Assembly: GCF_022601975.1 (NCBI RefSeq)
Contig: NZ_JAKVIR010000035.1
Span: forward strand, 1 to 61,713
Length of the DNA: 61,713 bases
Source of the DNA: Pontibacter sp. E15-1
GTDB lineage: Bacteria > Bacteroidota > Bacteroidia > Cytophagales > Hymenobacteraceae
Reading direction: 5' to 3'
A program made the position numbers and the translations under genes. The notes below the pieces were generated by a model. It was not told the origin of the DNA, did no database searches, and saw only the letters and a program-made list of their open reading frames with translations. Shown in pieces: positions 44,755 through 54,039 of the stretch. Within the stretch, counting starts at the first letter, position 1. Each line of letters begins with the position of its first letter.

Positions 44755-47298
44755 CTACTTATTTAGCAGCAGCTTTACGGTCTTCATGCCAGTGTCTGTC
44801 TGGAGGCGGGCCAGGTAGATACCTTGCGCCAGAGTAGCCCCGTCTACATCTACTATAACATTAGTTTTAGCCGCGGCCGTGCCTTTCTGTAGCTGCCGGA
44901 TGCGCGTGCCTTTCATGTCATACAGGTCGATAGCGTAACTGCCGCCGTGCTCCAGCGCAAAGTTGATGGTGGTTTTGTCGGAAAAGGGGTTCGGGTAAGC
45001 CACGAGCTCGGGCAGTGGGCCGTTGCCCTCCAGCGCCTGCTGCAGGTACTGGGCAAACAGTGGGTCTGGCTGCTTGTGGTTGATGAGAACCTGCCCTCCG
45101 CCGATACCTGGCAATTGCTGCACCAGGCTGAGGCGTTGGCTAGCGGCAGAGTTGTCGTACACCAGTTTGCCGTAGGCATTTAAGTCCCATACCTGCAGGC
45201 GCAGCTGGTCAGCGGCATCATTCAGTCCTGCTCCTCCGCCGTCTTCCATGGTGGCCACAAACTTGAAGCGGCCCTTTCCATTTACCGTACCGATACCCTG
45301 CAGGGCCGCACGGTTATCTTTGATGACCAGCCAGTCGAGGGATTTACTGAAGAGGATATGGCTACTGTTGAGCACAAAAAGGGCCGCTCCCGAGGGCTTT
45401 GCAAAGGCGTCATTTGTTGTATACCGTGCGGCAAAGGCAAACGCCGACGTACCCATGGCTGGCGACTCTGCCGGCACGCGAAGCAGCCCCGCACCCGACA
45501 CGTTGCCCGCCGCCGGATCAAAGATCACCATCTCCTGGCGGTAATCGTCTGAAACAGGTTGCAGGCAACTTTGCGAGACGTCGAGCCCAATTGTATAGAT
45601 GCCCGCCGCCGTATACCGGTGCTGCCCGGTGATGCGCGGGTTGTCAGGGAGGGTGTAGGAGATGGAGGTGCTATTGTCTCCCCAACTCCACCTTACGCCA
45701 GCCTCAGTCAGTGCTATATAGGTCCCGAAATCAGCGGTAGTGCGCACCTGTTCCCCCGCTTTCATGGCAAAAGGCGGTAGGCTTAGCTTTACGCGCACCG
45801 GTATGTGGCAGGCCTCTGCTGTTTTGTATTTCCACACAAACGCCTGACGATCGCCTTTCCCACCCATTGCGCCTGTGATGTACAGGTTCCCGGATACATC
45901 GAACAACAGATCGTTCCCTCCTGCGACTTGCTGCTCCCAAAGCAAACTGCCATCCGGCGCATATAGCCGTGTCACGGGCACAGTCGGCTCCTCATACACC
46001 CAGCCCAGAAACGAGGTATGGCCCAGCACCTTGCGGCCTGCCTCTGCTATAACAGCAATATTCCCTGCCTTGTCCAGCGCCAAAGCCTCCGGTTGCACAA
46101 CCGCAACCGTGTCGTTTACATTAGGCATCATAACCGTGTCGCCGGTCACTGTGTTGAAGGTTTTGGACCATAGCCGCTTTCCTTCCCCGCTGACCCTGAC
46201 CATACCATAGTTGGGCGGGCGCCGGTAAAGGGCCTCCATTGTCAGCACCACCACGCTGCCATCCGGGGCAAAGGCGGCATCGCGGTACAGGGCCATGCTC
46301 TCATCTACTCCTCCGAGCGGCCACTTCTTGCCTATGCCTGTTTGCCAAAGTTTGTTGCCTTGCCGGTCTGTTTTCATCAGCACCACATCATATACATAGG
46401 GGTAGGGCGAGGAATTTGACACCACCAAGATTTCGCCAGCCGGGGAAATGTGCAGGTCGGCAGGTGTATCATACCCGTTGTGAACAGAAGAGCCGTTTTT
46501 GAAGAGGTAGTTATAGTTTCTGTCGAAGTGAAGGCTCCCGGTGCTGGCCTCGTAGCTCAGCAGCAACACGTTAGACAACTCTGCGCTGGATGGCAGGTAT
46601 ACATCCTTTGACCCGGCCAGCACGATGCGCTGCGTCCCATCGGCGGCAAGCTTAACTCCGAAGCCACCATTGTATACCTGCTCCCACATCACCTGCCCTG
46701 CTAAATCAAGTTTGCGGAGTAGGATTTTCGGGTTGCGGTTGTCCCCACCATTGCCTGCCACATATATATCGTTTTCAGTCAGCAGCAAATCTGCCATCGA
46801 GTTCATGTCTGCCGTAGCCCCTTCCCTGGCGGCAGCCCACAGCAAATCCCCATCCGATGAGAACTTGGCCAGTGTGCCTCCTACATCTGTGTCGTTTTCC
46901 CGCAGCTGGATCAGCACATAGGCATTGCCTGCAGCATCCAGCGCCAGTACACGCGGTTTTTCCTCCAGGCCGGACTGAAGGGTGGCTTGCCACAACACAT
47001 TGCCCGCCGCGTTCAACTTTTGCAGCTGCATCTTCTCTGCGGCACCGTTGGCCTCTCTGCTCGCCAGCACCAGCAGATTGCCCTGGTGGTCTGCTTTGGT
47101 ATGTATGATTTTTACGTTTTCCCCTGCTCCGCTTGCTCTGATAGGTGTTTTCCATTGCTCCGTAAGTTGCGCAAACAACAGCTGCGGAAAGATAAAGAGC
47201 AGCATGCCTAGCACCAGAAAATAGCAGGTATGGCCACGTAGAACCTGTGCTTTGTAAAGATGAGAGAAGTTGCCTGAGTCCTGTAAATGTGGTTTCAT
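44755..47298 (-). CDS. Secreted PKD/propeller protein with T9SS sorting tail
   Basis: This 847-residue protein is predicted to leave the cell by the type IX secretion system. The N-terminal signal is extended (hydrophobic FLVLGMLLFIFPQLLFA around residues 28-45). A long repetitive beta region with SBBP-like units follows (for example AAGNVLWQATLQSG and LDLAGQVMWEQVYNGG), then a PKD-like domain near 520-600, and a type A C-terminal sorting domain: VAYPNPFSDKTTINFAL, YDMKGTRIRQLQKG and GIYLARLQTDTGMKTVKLLLNK in broken parts. Its ligand is unknown. It may bind extracellular glycans or proteins. No T9SS machinery gene lies in the window. Confidence 0.88.
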   Translation of the reverse strand: MKPHLQDSGNFSHLYKAQVLRGHTCYFLVLGMLLFIFPQLLFAQLTEQWKTPIRASGAGENVKIIHTKADHQGNLLVLASREANGAAEKMQLQKLNAAGNVLWQATLQSGLEEKPRVLALDAAGNAYVLIQLRENDTDVGGTLAKFSSDGDLLWAAAREGATADMNSMADLLLTENDIYVAGNGGDNRNPKILLRKLDLAGQVMWEQVYNGGFGVKLAADGTQRIVLAGSKDVYLPSSAELSNVLLLSYEASTGSLHFDRNYNYLFKNGSSVHNGYDTPADLHISPAGEILVVSNSSPYPYVYDVVLMKTDRQGNKLWQTGIGKKWPLGGVDESMALYRDAAFAPDGSVVVLTMEALYRRPPNYGMVRVSGEGKRLWSKTFNTVTGDTVMMPNVNDTVAVVQPEALALDKAGNIAVIAEAGRKVLGHTSFLGWVYEEPTVPVTRLYAPDGSLLWEQQVAGGNDLLFDVSGNLYITGAMGGKGDRQAFVWKYKTAEACHIPVRVKLSLPPFAMKAGEQVRTTADFGTYIALTEAGVRWSWGDNSTSISYTLPDNPRITGQHRYTAAGIYTIGLDVSQSCLQPVSDDYRQEMVIFDPAAGNVSGAGLLRVPAESPAMGTSAFAFAARYTTNDAFAKPSGAALFVLNSSHILFSKSLDWLVIKDNRAALQGIGTVNGKGRFKFVATMEDGGGAGLNDAADQLRLQVWDLNAYGKLVYDNSAASQRLSLVQQLPGIGGGQVLINHKQPDPLFAQYLQQALEGNGPLPELVAYPNPFSDKTTINFALEHGGSYAIDLYDMKGTRIRQLQKGTAAAKTNVIVDVDGATLAQGIYLARLQTDTGMKTVKLLLNK

Positions 47299-47853
47299 AG
47301 TTATGTAGGTTTATTAGGTTTCCCGGATATGGTCGAAAGGCGAAAAGCTTAACTCGCCAGTACACGGCCCTTGGAATGCATGCATGTAGCCACAGGTAGT
47401 ATTGTTGCCTACGCCCAGCAAAGGGCACATTCCACTGAGCATACTTATTTCAATATAAAATTGTTCTGAATAAAGTATAATTATATTGAGAACGGCAAGA
47501 AGCGCCCTGTTTATAGATTAGCTTTCAGCTACACATGCCTCCAGAAGGTGAGTTAATCATACATTATGGTTCATTTTTTCGAAGAACTGGTATGCATTTT
47601 TCGCGCTATGGCACAAGCGGACGCTTGCGCCAGTGTTTGTAGATTCCAAAATCACAAACTTCCTGAACACTGCGGTATACCCTTGCATTTCTGGCAGAGC
47701 AGTTAGAAGCAGGGAAGCTGTTGGAAAAGTTGATTGGATATAGCCTGATGGGGCGGAGATTGGGTATGGCAGTTTGCAGTACCTACTGCCCGAAAAGACT
47801 CCGATACACAAAACCCATTCGAGTAGGGTATACCGATGAGGTGCCCATTAAAA

Positions 47854-47907
47854 AAGTCCTTCAGCCGGGTGCGGACATTAGGGTATCCGCACCCGGCTGA
47901 AGGACTT
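47854..47907 (-). terminator. Strong terminator of mqo
   Basis: A 22-bp arm (47854-47875) is exactly inverted at 47886-47907 with a 10-nt loop. On the minus strand TTTTTAATG follows. It lies 70 nt past the mqo stop. The 47299-47853 region has no gene I can support. Confidence 0.88.
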
Positions 47908-47977
47908 CGTGTATGTATAAACGCGCTGCCAGATCACGGCAACGCTCATTTTTCAAAATTTATACCTAGCGCTGTCC

Positions 47978-49489
47978 CTAGCGAGCTTCTTGAACGTTCG
48001 TCAGGCCAAGCACCTCGCTGGTGTGCTCCCGCACCTGCTCCAGCAGCTGTGGGTTGCTCGCCAGCGACTCTCCGTAAGAGGGGATCATCAGCCTGAGCTT
48101 TTCCTGCCACTCCGTTGAGTTCAGCCTATCTTTGAAGCAGCGCTCCAGCAGCCCCAGCATAATCGAGACGGCAGTAGAGGCTCCCGGCGAGGCCCCTAGA
48201 AGGGCCGCGATTGAACCGTCGGAGGCGCTTACCACCTCGGTGCCGAACTCCAGCACTCCGCCATGCTTCGGGTCTTTCTTGATCACCTGCACCCGCTGAC
48301 CGGCCATCTCCAGTTCCCAGTCCTCTCGTCGGGCGTTCGGGAAATACTCGCGCAGCGCGTACATGCGGTCCTCGGGCGACTGCCGCACCTGGTTGATCAG
48401 GTACTTAGTAAGCGGGATGTTCTTGATGCCTGCCACCATCATCGGCCGCAGGTTGTTTACCTTAATGGAGCGAGGAAGATCGAAGTAGGAACCGCTTTTC
48501 AGGAACTTCGTGGAGAAACCGGCATACGGCCCGAAGAGCAACTCGCGCTTGCCATTGATCATGCGCGTGTCCAGGTGCGGCACCGACATGGGCGGCGAGC
48601 CCACGGCAGCCTTGCCATACACTTTGGCCTGATGATCCTGGATAACTTCCGGGTTGGTGCATTTCAGCCACTGCCCGCTCACCGGGAAGCCGCCATACCC
48701 CTTGCCTTCCGGTATGCCTGATTTCTCGAGCAGGTACAGCGAGCCGCCGCCAGCCCCGATAAACACAAAGCGCGTTTTCACCTTTTTCTTGTTTCCTGAG
48801 GCTCTGTCTTTCACTTTCACCTGCCAGCTGCCATCGTCCTGCCGCTTGAGCTTGCGCACCTCGTGGTTAAAGTGCATCGTCACGCCGTCCATACCCTTCA
48901 GCAGGTCGAACATGCAGCGCGTCAGCTCCCCAAAGTTCACGTCTGTGCCGATGTCCATGCGGGTGGCCGCTACTTTCTGGGCTTTGCTGCGCCCCTGCAT
49001 AATCAGGGGCATCCACTCGTCTAGCTGGTCGGGGTCCTCTGAGTACTGCATCCCCTGAAAGAGGCTGCATGCCGTAAGGGCCTTATGGCGCTTGTCCAGG
49101 AAGTTGACGTTGGCGTCGCCCCACACAAAGCTCATGTGCGGAATGCTCCGGATAAAGTTTTCGGGTATCGTGATGAGGTTCTGCTGGATGAGGTAGGCCC
49201 AGAACTGCTTCGACTCCTCGAATGACTCGGCTATTTTAACGGCTTTGCCGGTTTCGATGGACCCGTCGGCAAGCTCGGGGGTATAATTAAGCTCGCAAAA
49301 AGCCGAGTGGCCCGTCCCGGCGTTGTTCCAGGCGTCAGAGCTCTCCGCGGCGGCCACATCCAGCCGCTCATATATATCGATGGTCAGGTCGGGCTGCAGC
49401 TCTTTCAGCAGCACACCCAGTGTGGCGCTCATGATGCCGGCACCAATCAACACCACATCAGGACCTGAAGAAGTAGTATTCTTGTTCAT
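47978..49489 (-). CDS. mqo: Malate:quinone oxidoreductase
   Basis: This 503-residue FAD protein oxidises malate to oxaloacetate and reduces quinone, replacing or assisting NAD-malate dehydrogenase in the TCA cycle at the inner-membrane surface. The start DVVLIGAGIMSATLGVLLKEL, the WNNAGTGHSAFCELNYTP segment and the C-terminal LLGASPGASTAVSIML are diagnostic. The length is standard. It is monocistronic, with a strong terminator downstream and a possible -7 element 175 nt upstream. Confidence 0.98.
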   Translation of the reverse strand: MNKNTTSSGPDVVLIGAGIMSATLGVLLKELQPDLTIDIYERLDVAAAESSDAWNNAGTGHSAFCELNYTPELADGSIETGKAVKIAESFEESKQFWAYLIQQNLITIPENFIRSIPHMSFVWGDANVNFLDKRHKALTACSLFQGMQYSEDPDQLDEWMPLIMQGRSKAQKVAATRMDIGTDVNFGELTRCMFDLLKGMDGVTMHFNHEVRKLKRQDDGSWQVKVKDRASGNKKKVKTRFVFIGAGGGSLYLLEKSGIPEGKGYGGFPVSGQWLKCTNPEVIQDHQAKVYGKAAVGSPPMSVPHLDTRMINGKRELLFGPYAGFSTKFLKSGSYFDLPRSIKVNNLRPMMVAGIKNIPLTKYLINQVRQSPEDRMYALREYFPNARREDWELEMAGQRVQVIKKDPKHGGVLEFGTEVVSASDGSIAALLGASPGASTAVSIMLGLLERCFKDRLNSTEWQEKLRLMIPSYGESLASNPQLLEQVREHTSEVLGLTNVQEAR

Positions 49490-49663
49490 TGTAAATAACT
49501 ATGGTAAAAGAACATTCGGTTAATAAAAGTGTTTGCGGCCTGCTTCAAATTTGGCTCTCGGGCTACAGACCGTCGCTTCTGGTCCCGTATCCTTGTCTTG
49601 ATTTCAAAGCACTTGCGCTCCTTGCCACCATACCACTAACACTGCATGTATTTGCTCAGAATG

Positions 49664-49671
49664 CAAATATA
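49664..49671 (-). promoter_or_regulatory. Candidate -7 element of mqo
   Basis: On the minus strand TATATTTG fits TAnnTTTG exactly, 174 nt before the start; the -33 site has CTG at 20-nt spacing. The rest of the 514-bp gap to the next gene holds nothing I recognise. Confidence 0.4.
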
Positions 49672-50003
49672 TACCCTATCTGGTGCCGATGCAGCTATAT
49701 ACTTCCTTAATTTACTGCTGAAACGGCAAAATGCGGCAGACAAGGCCAAAGCCCGCTTTGCAGCCCCGCACCGGGCATACCCATACCCCGCACGGGCTGA
49801 AGCAGGGGTAGGAAGAAGCCTTCAGTACTACGCACATTCGCCGGGAAAGGCTAGCGGGAATGTTTCCTGCCCCAGGCACCTTAACTCAACCTTTTCGCGC
49901 TGAAGCAGTAAATAGCTATCGTGGCAATATTGTCATATAACCAGATAGCGATGCTTTGCCGCATACAGCAAAAATTAACCAATCAGAATCTAACGTTTAG
50001 AAA

Positions 50004-50174
50004 ATGAAAAACATAAAGTCATACCTTATGCCAATGCTCGTGCTGCTGATGCTGACGCTGAGCAGTTGTGAAATTGTTGGAGATATATTTAAGGCCGGTG
50101 CCTATACCGCCATCATCGTGATTGTGCTGGTGGTCGTGCTTATTTTCTGGCTTTTCAGAAAGCTGCGAAGATAG
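50004..50174 (+). CDS. 56-residue lipoprotein with one membrane helix
   Basis: This small frame encodes a signal with a lipobox (LTLSSC, Cys22), a short soluble link (EIVGDIFKAGAYT) and a strongly hydrophobic helix (about residues 36-51), ending FRKLRR. The same compact plan occurs in tiny Bacteroidetes proteins that are often misnamed phosphatidate cytidylyltransferase; the protein is far too short for that enzyme. The function is unknown. A perfect terminator follows directly after the stop, which supports it as a real gene. ATG 50004 is the only start giving a signal peptide. Confidence 0.72.
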   Translation: MKNIKSYLMPMLVLLMLTLSSCEIVGDIFKAGAYTAIIVIVLVVVLIFWLFRKLRR

Positions 50175-50188
50175 CATCTGCAGTAGAC

Positions 50189-50230
50189 GCAAAAAGAAAG
50201 GGAGCCCGAAACGGCTCCCTTTCTTTTTGC
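50189..50230. terminator. Perfect bidirectional terminator
   Basis: An 18-bp arm (50189-50206) is exactly inverted at 50213-50230 with loop CGAAAC and A/T runs at the base. It ends both the small lipoprotein gene and the convergent hydroxylase gene. Confidence 0.92.
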
Positions 50231-50235
50231 GGTGT

Positions 50236-50844
50236 TTACCTCGTGCGCTTGGGCATGGTGCCCAGCACATAGTCCCAGAGCGGCGACGATACGCCATACG
50301 CTACGTTCGGGTCTTTGTAGTGGTGAATGCTGTGGTGAACCCAAAGCGTTTTCAGGAAGTTTTTGGGCGGAGCGTAGGCATGCACGGCATAATGCACAAA
50401 CAGGTACATGGCGTAGCCGAAAAGCAGCCCGGCCAGTATGCCGAACACGAAGTTGCCGAACACCAGCTTAAACACGAAAAACAGCAGCGAGGAGATAAAC
50501 ACGCTCACGATGGGCGGCATGGCCAGCCGGTCCTTGTCTTTCGGGAAGTCGTGGTGGTTTCCGTGGAAGGTATACTGAATCTTCGCTTTGGTGGGCGTGT
50601 CCGTTTCCATATGGAAAATGAAGCGGTGTGCCGCATACTCCAGCAGCGAAAACAGCAGCCAGCCGGCCACAAACAGGCCTAAAGCCTCTATCACCCCGAT
50701 AAAGCTGTGTGTGATGCCATAATACACTAATCCTGTGGCGATGGCAACAAAGATGGAGATAGGGTAGGCAATATGCGTTCTGGTCAGTCTTTCAAGCACA
50801 GGATTTTTGAAGATCTGCGCGCGCCCTTTATGGTTCGGTTTCAT
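50236..50844 (-). CDS. FA2H-like fatty acid hydroxylase
   Basis: This membrane enzyme (202 residues from ATG 50844) has the di-iron histidine clusters of the fatty acid hydroxylase superfamily: EYAAHRFIFH, FHGNHHDFPKDKDRLAMPP, HYAVHAY and WVHHSIHHYKDP. The HH followed by a P-x-D/K-x-x-RL-x-x-PP pattern is close to eukaryotic FA2H/Scs7, which adds a 2-hydroxyl to sphingolipid acyl chains. Bacteroidetes make hydroxylated sphingolipids and lipoamino acids, so an acyl-chain 2-hydroxylase is a reasonable guess. Four hydrophobic stretches are visible. A longer frame to 50937 would overlap the aroK stop and lacks family sequence. Confidence 0.88.
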   Translation of the reverse strand: MKPNHKGRAQIFKNPVLERLTRTHIAYPISIFVAIATGLVYYGITHSFIGVIEALGLFVAGWLLFSLLEYAAHRFIFHMETDTPTKAKIQYTFHGNHHDFPKDKDRLAMPPIVSVFISSLLFFVFKLVFGNFVFGILAGLLFGYAMYLFVHYAVHAYAPPKNFLKTLWVHHSIHHYKDPNVAYGVSSPLWDYVLGTMPKRTR

Positions 50845-50933
50845 TGAAATATTTTGCTTGATATTGAGGTTGCAAAAATACTTATTTTTTGATTTCTTGA
50901 TGCATTGCAATGGCAAGTATACCCATTTAACGG

Positions 50934-51449
50934 TCATGCCTGGTTATTGTTGAGCAACTGCTCTAACTGGGCACTGGTTATACCTGCTCCCTGCACCGTG
51001 GCATCGGCACGTTGGTAAAACTGCCTGCGGTGGTTTAATGTTTCGACGAGGAATAACATCACCTCCTCTTCCGTCTTCCCGGCCAGTAGGGGCCGCACCT
51101 GCAAGTCGGAGGCAGACAGCCTTTTACAGATCTCCGCAACAGGCACATCCAGAAAAAAAGTTTTCCCGTGGCGGCTCATATACTCCATGTTATCGAAGAA
51201 GCAGGGAGCGCCGCCACCCGTAGAGACCACGGCCTGGGCATGCTCCCGCACCACCGCCTCCAGCGCCTGGCGCTCTAATGCCCGGAAGCGCTCCTGCCCC
51301 TCCTGCGCAAACAGCTGGGCAATGGTGCGCCCCTCCCGTTGCTCCAGAAACGTGTCCAGATCCACGAAGGGGTGCTGCAGTTGGGCCGCCAGTTGTCTGC
51401 CAAGGGTCGTTTTCCCGCTGCCCATCATACCGACTAAGAAGATGATCAT
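50934..51449 (-). CDS. aroK: Shikimate kinase
   Basis: This 171-residue enzyme phosphorylates shikimate in the aromatic amino acid pathway. The P-loop GMMGSGKTTLG, the shikimate-binding VDLD near residue 32, and the STGGGAPCF loop are all in place, as is the LID arginine segment DLQVRPLL. Length is typical of AroK. It lies 89 bp upstream of the FA2H-like gene in the same direction, with the AT-rich simple repeat (TAAATTAAAAATTAGAAATT at 51456) upstream. Confidence 0.96.
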   Translation of the reverse strand: MIIFLVGMMGSGKTTLGRQLAAQLQHPFVDLDTFLEQREGRTIAQLFAQEGQERFRALERQALEAVVREHAQAVVSTGGGAPCFFDNMEYMSRHGKTFFLDVPVAEICKRLSASDLQVRPLLAGKTEEEVMLFLVETLNHRRQFYQRADATVQGAGITSAQLEQLLNNNQA

Positions 51450-51548
51450 TCTTCTAAATTAAAAATTAGAAATTAAAAAATTAGATGTGTTACCCTGGCT
51501 GCCAGCGTCTATCGTTCGCACAACCCGGAACCCGTGATTCGGAATTCA

Positions 51549-52610
51549 TTACTCGAGCTTCACCCGCGGGTCCAGCAGGGCATAGAGCACGTCTACAAAG
51601 ATGTTGATGAGCACAAACAGGAAGGCGACAAAAAGCGTGGCCCCCATCACCAGCGGGAAGTCAAGGTTCTGCACCGCCTGTAGGGTTACAGCTCCCAGTC
51701 CTTTCCAGTTGAAGATGTACTCAATAAAAAAGGCACCCGCCATCAGCGACGCCAGCCACCCCGACACAGCCGTCACCACGGGGTTCAGGGCGTTCTTCAG
51801 GGCGTGGTCCGCTATTACCCGGTAGCGGCTAAGCCCTTTGGCCCGCGCCGTCCGGATGTAATCCTGCCCCATCACGTCGAGCATAGAGCTGCGGGTAAGC
51901 TGCACCACAATGGCCAGTGGCCGGATGCCCAGGGCAACGGCAGGCAGCAGCAGGTTGTGCAGCATCAACTGCCGCCCCGCAAAGGCATCTATCTCATAGA
52001 GCTGCCCCGTCAGGCTCAGGCCTGTCCAGTCGCTCCAGTAAAAGCCAAAGGTGATCGCAATCAGGATGGCGGCCACAAAGGAGGGCACCGAGATGCCCAG
52101 CACCGATGTGGTAATCAGGGTATGGTCGAGCCAGCTATGCGGCCGCAGCGAGGCCAGCACCCCAAACAGGATGCCGAACACGGTGGCGATAAGCATGGCG
52201 GCAGCGGCCAGCCAGAGGGTGCCGGTAAAGTGGTCGAGCAGAATGTCGGTCACGCTTTTGTTGCTCTGGAATGAGCGGCGCAGGTATGGTGTCTTCCACA
52301 CCAGCACATCCGCCCCAAAATCCACCAGCGGCGTGTAGGCATATTTCTCCTGGTTTGCTGCTTTGTCCTCATGCACCGAGAGCGGCGACACGTCGTTCAG
52401 GTAGTAGAGCAGTTGCTGGGGCAGGGGCTTGTCCAGGCCCAGATCTTTGGTGATGGCTTCGCGGGTGGCCAGGTCGGAGCGCTGCCCCGCCAGCAGCGCC
52501 ACGGGGTCGCCGGGCAGCACGTTGAACAGGAAGAACACCGCCACCAGCACGCCCAGCATAATCAGCAGGCCATGCCCCAAGCGGCTCAGTATATATCCCA
52601 GGAATTTCAT
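51549..52610 (-). CDS. ABC transporter permease, DppB/OppB type
   Basis: This 353-residue inner-membrane protein has six or so helices and the peptide/nickel ABC permease layout: an N-terminal helix (GLLIMLGVLVAVFFLFNVLPGD split over two halves) with the LPGDPVALLAG signature, a long extracytoplasmic segment, and the EAA-type cytoplasmic loop YIRTARAKGLSRYRVIADHA. Only the first permease is here; no partner permease, ATPase or binding protein lies within the window. In Bacteroidetes such single genes often act with partners encoded elsewhere. The substrate is probably a peptide, but this is inferred. Confidence 0.9.
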   Translation of the reverse strand: MKFLGYILSRLGHGLLIMLGVLVAVFFLFNVLPGDPVALLAGQRSDLATREAITKDLGLDKPLPQQLLYYLNDVSPLSVHEDKAANQEKYAYTPLVDFGADVLVWKTPYLRRSFQSNKSVTDILLDHFTGTLWLAAAAMLIATVFGILFGVLASLRPHSWLDHTLITTSVLGISVPSFVAAILIAITFGFYWSDWTGLSLTGQLYEIDAFAGRQLMLHNLLLPAVALGIRPLAIVVQLTRSSMLDVMGQDYIRTARAKGLSRYRVIADHALKNALNPVVTAVSGWLASLMAGAFFIEYIFNWKGLGAVTLQAVQNLDFPLVMGATLFVAFLFVLINIFVDVLYALLDPRVKLE

Positions 52611-52735
52611 TTGCTTCGTTTAGCGTGTTTCGTTATCCGTTTTTCGATGTTACCCATTCAGCCCTTCGTTGACAGCTTTTCTCCTATATAATCATAACGA
52701 TTTATCTTCAGCGAAACACGAGCAACGAGCAACGA

Positions 52736-53836
52736 TTATCGATTATCGATCAACGATGCGACCTCCTCTATGTCCGGTGTGTCGTTGTTGTGCCATTTGC
52801 CTTTCACCACGCCGTCCTGCAGCAGCAGGATACCGGGGTTGGAACGGATAATGGTTTTCAGCACCGTGCCGTCGCCATAATAATATGGAACGGCTAAGTT
52901 CATCTCGTGCCGAAACACCTCAAACTCTTGCCCGCTGCTGTTGGTCACCACTATCGGTGCGATGCCCTGCTTCTCCGCTGCTTTCACCAGCTTTTTGATC
53001 TTGTCGAAGTTGCCTGTCTCGGCCTTGTCCACGCGCTGCACAATAATCAGCAGTTTCTTGCCCGTTAGCACCTCCTGCGTAAAGTCGCCCTCATCGTTCC
53101 ATACATTAAAGTCGGTGATCTTGGGGCCGTCTTCCGGGTTTATCGCCACCATCTCCTTAAAGGTATAGGTGGTATCGGTAGGGTATGTCTCAAACTCCTG
53201 CTGCTGCCCGCCCTTTGCCATGATGTATTTGTAGCGCAGCGGTGCCAACGGCTGCATGAGCCGGGGGATGTCGTTGCCCACTTTGTAGGCGCGGAAGTCG
53301 ATGTAGGGCAGGTGCTCGTAGGCATACCAGCCCACCATGATGGAGATAGCTGCTGTGATGATGGTGATAACCGCCCCGGAGGCAGGCCGCATGAATGGCT
53401 TCAGGTAGTGTTGCGTAAACACCAGCACCAGGATCATCGCGAGCAGCACCACGTCTTTCGTAAACGACTCCCAAGGCGTCAGCTTGATGGCGTCGCCGAA
53501 GCATCCGCAATCCGTTACTTTATTGAAATAGGCCGAGTAAAAGGTCAGGAACGTGAAGAACACGATCATCAGCAGCAAAGCCCCCAGGATTATCTTCAGC
53601 CTCCAGCGCACGAGCAGCGCCACGCCCAGCACAATCTCCGCCGCACTCAGGAACACCGACAGAAACAGCGCGTATGGCTCAAACGATTTAAACACGGGAG
53701 AAATGTCCGTAGCGAACACCTCAAAATACTCTTCTAGCTTGATGGCGGTGCCTACCGGGTCGTTGATCTTGATCAGGCCCGAAAATATGAAAAGCACCCC
53801 CACAAACAGCCAGCAGAATTTGCTTATATACTTCAT
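52736..53836 (-). CDS. BT_3928-type DoxX/thioredoxin-like membrane protein
   Basis: This 366-residue protein has four membrane helices in a DoxX/MauE-like region (residues 1-150) with GLIKINDPVGTAIKLEEYFE and the conserved DCGCFGD cysteine pair, then one more helix near 152-170, and a periplasmic thioredoxin-fold part (about 230-366) that lacks an obvious CxxC. It is widely conserved in Bacteroidetes and is probably involved in thiol or quinone redox at the inner membrane. It is followed at 52731 by short repeats (CGATTATCGATTATCGAT) and preceded by the C/G-tract repeats and the DUF1599 gene. Confidence 0.85.
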   Translation of the reverse strand: MKYISKFCWLFVGVLFIFSGLIKINDPVGTAIKLEEYFEVFATDISPVFKSFEPYALFLSVFLSAAEIVLGVALLVRWRLKIILGALLLMIVFFTFLTFYSAYFNKVTDCGCFGDAIKLTPWESFTKDVVLLAMILVLVFTQHYLKPFMRPASGAVITIITAAISIMVGWYAYEHLPYIDFRAYKVGNDIPRLMQPLAPLRYKYIMAKGGQQQEFETYPTDTTYTFKEMVAINPEDGPKITDFNVWNDEGDFTQEVLTGKKLLIIVQRVDKAETGNFDKIKKLVKAAEKQGIAPIVVTNSSGQEFEVFRHEMNLAVPYYYGDGTVLKTIIRSNPGILLLQDGVVKGKWHNNDTPDIEEVASLIDNR

Positions 53837-53880
53837 TGGTTACGTTTAGATTCAGTTTTGAATGTTGCAATTCCGGGTCT

Positions 53881-53940
53881 AACCACCCCTAACCCCTCCT
53901 TATCTTTTTCGAGGGCCCCTACCCCCAGGAGGGGAGTTGG
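53881..53940. repeat. C/G-tract dispersed repeat, copy 2
   Basis: AACCACCCCTAACCCCTCCT opens the unit and GGAGGGGAGTT closes it. The inverse unit lies at 54040-54079. The pair fills most of the 245-bp gap between the DoxX and DUF1599 genes. Confidence 0.7.
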
Positions 53941-54039
53941 AGTTACTGCTTGGGAAGGTTTTCAGGACAGCTTTAGTAGTTGAAAGTATTATAAAATGCC
54001 TAAGCCACGAAGCGAAGAGAGGCAAAGAACCGATAAAGA

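Noticed and set aside
50004..50174. Phosphatidate cytidylyltransferase annotation for the 56-residue protein
   Set aside because: It lacks the CDP-alcohol signature and is about a fifth of the needed length; it is a small lipoprotein.
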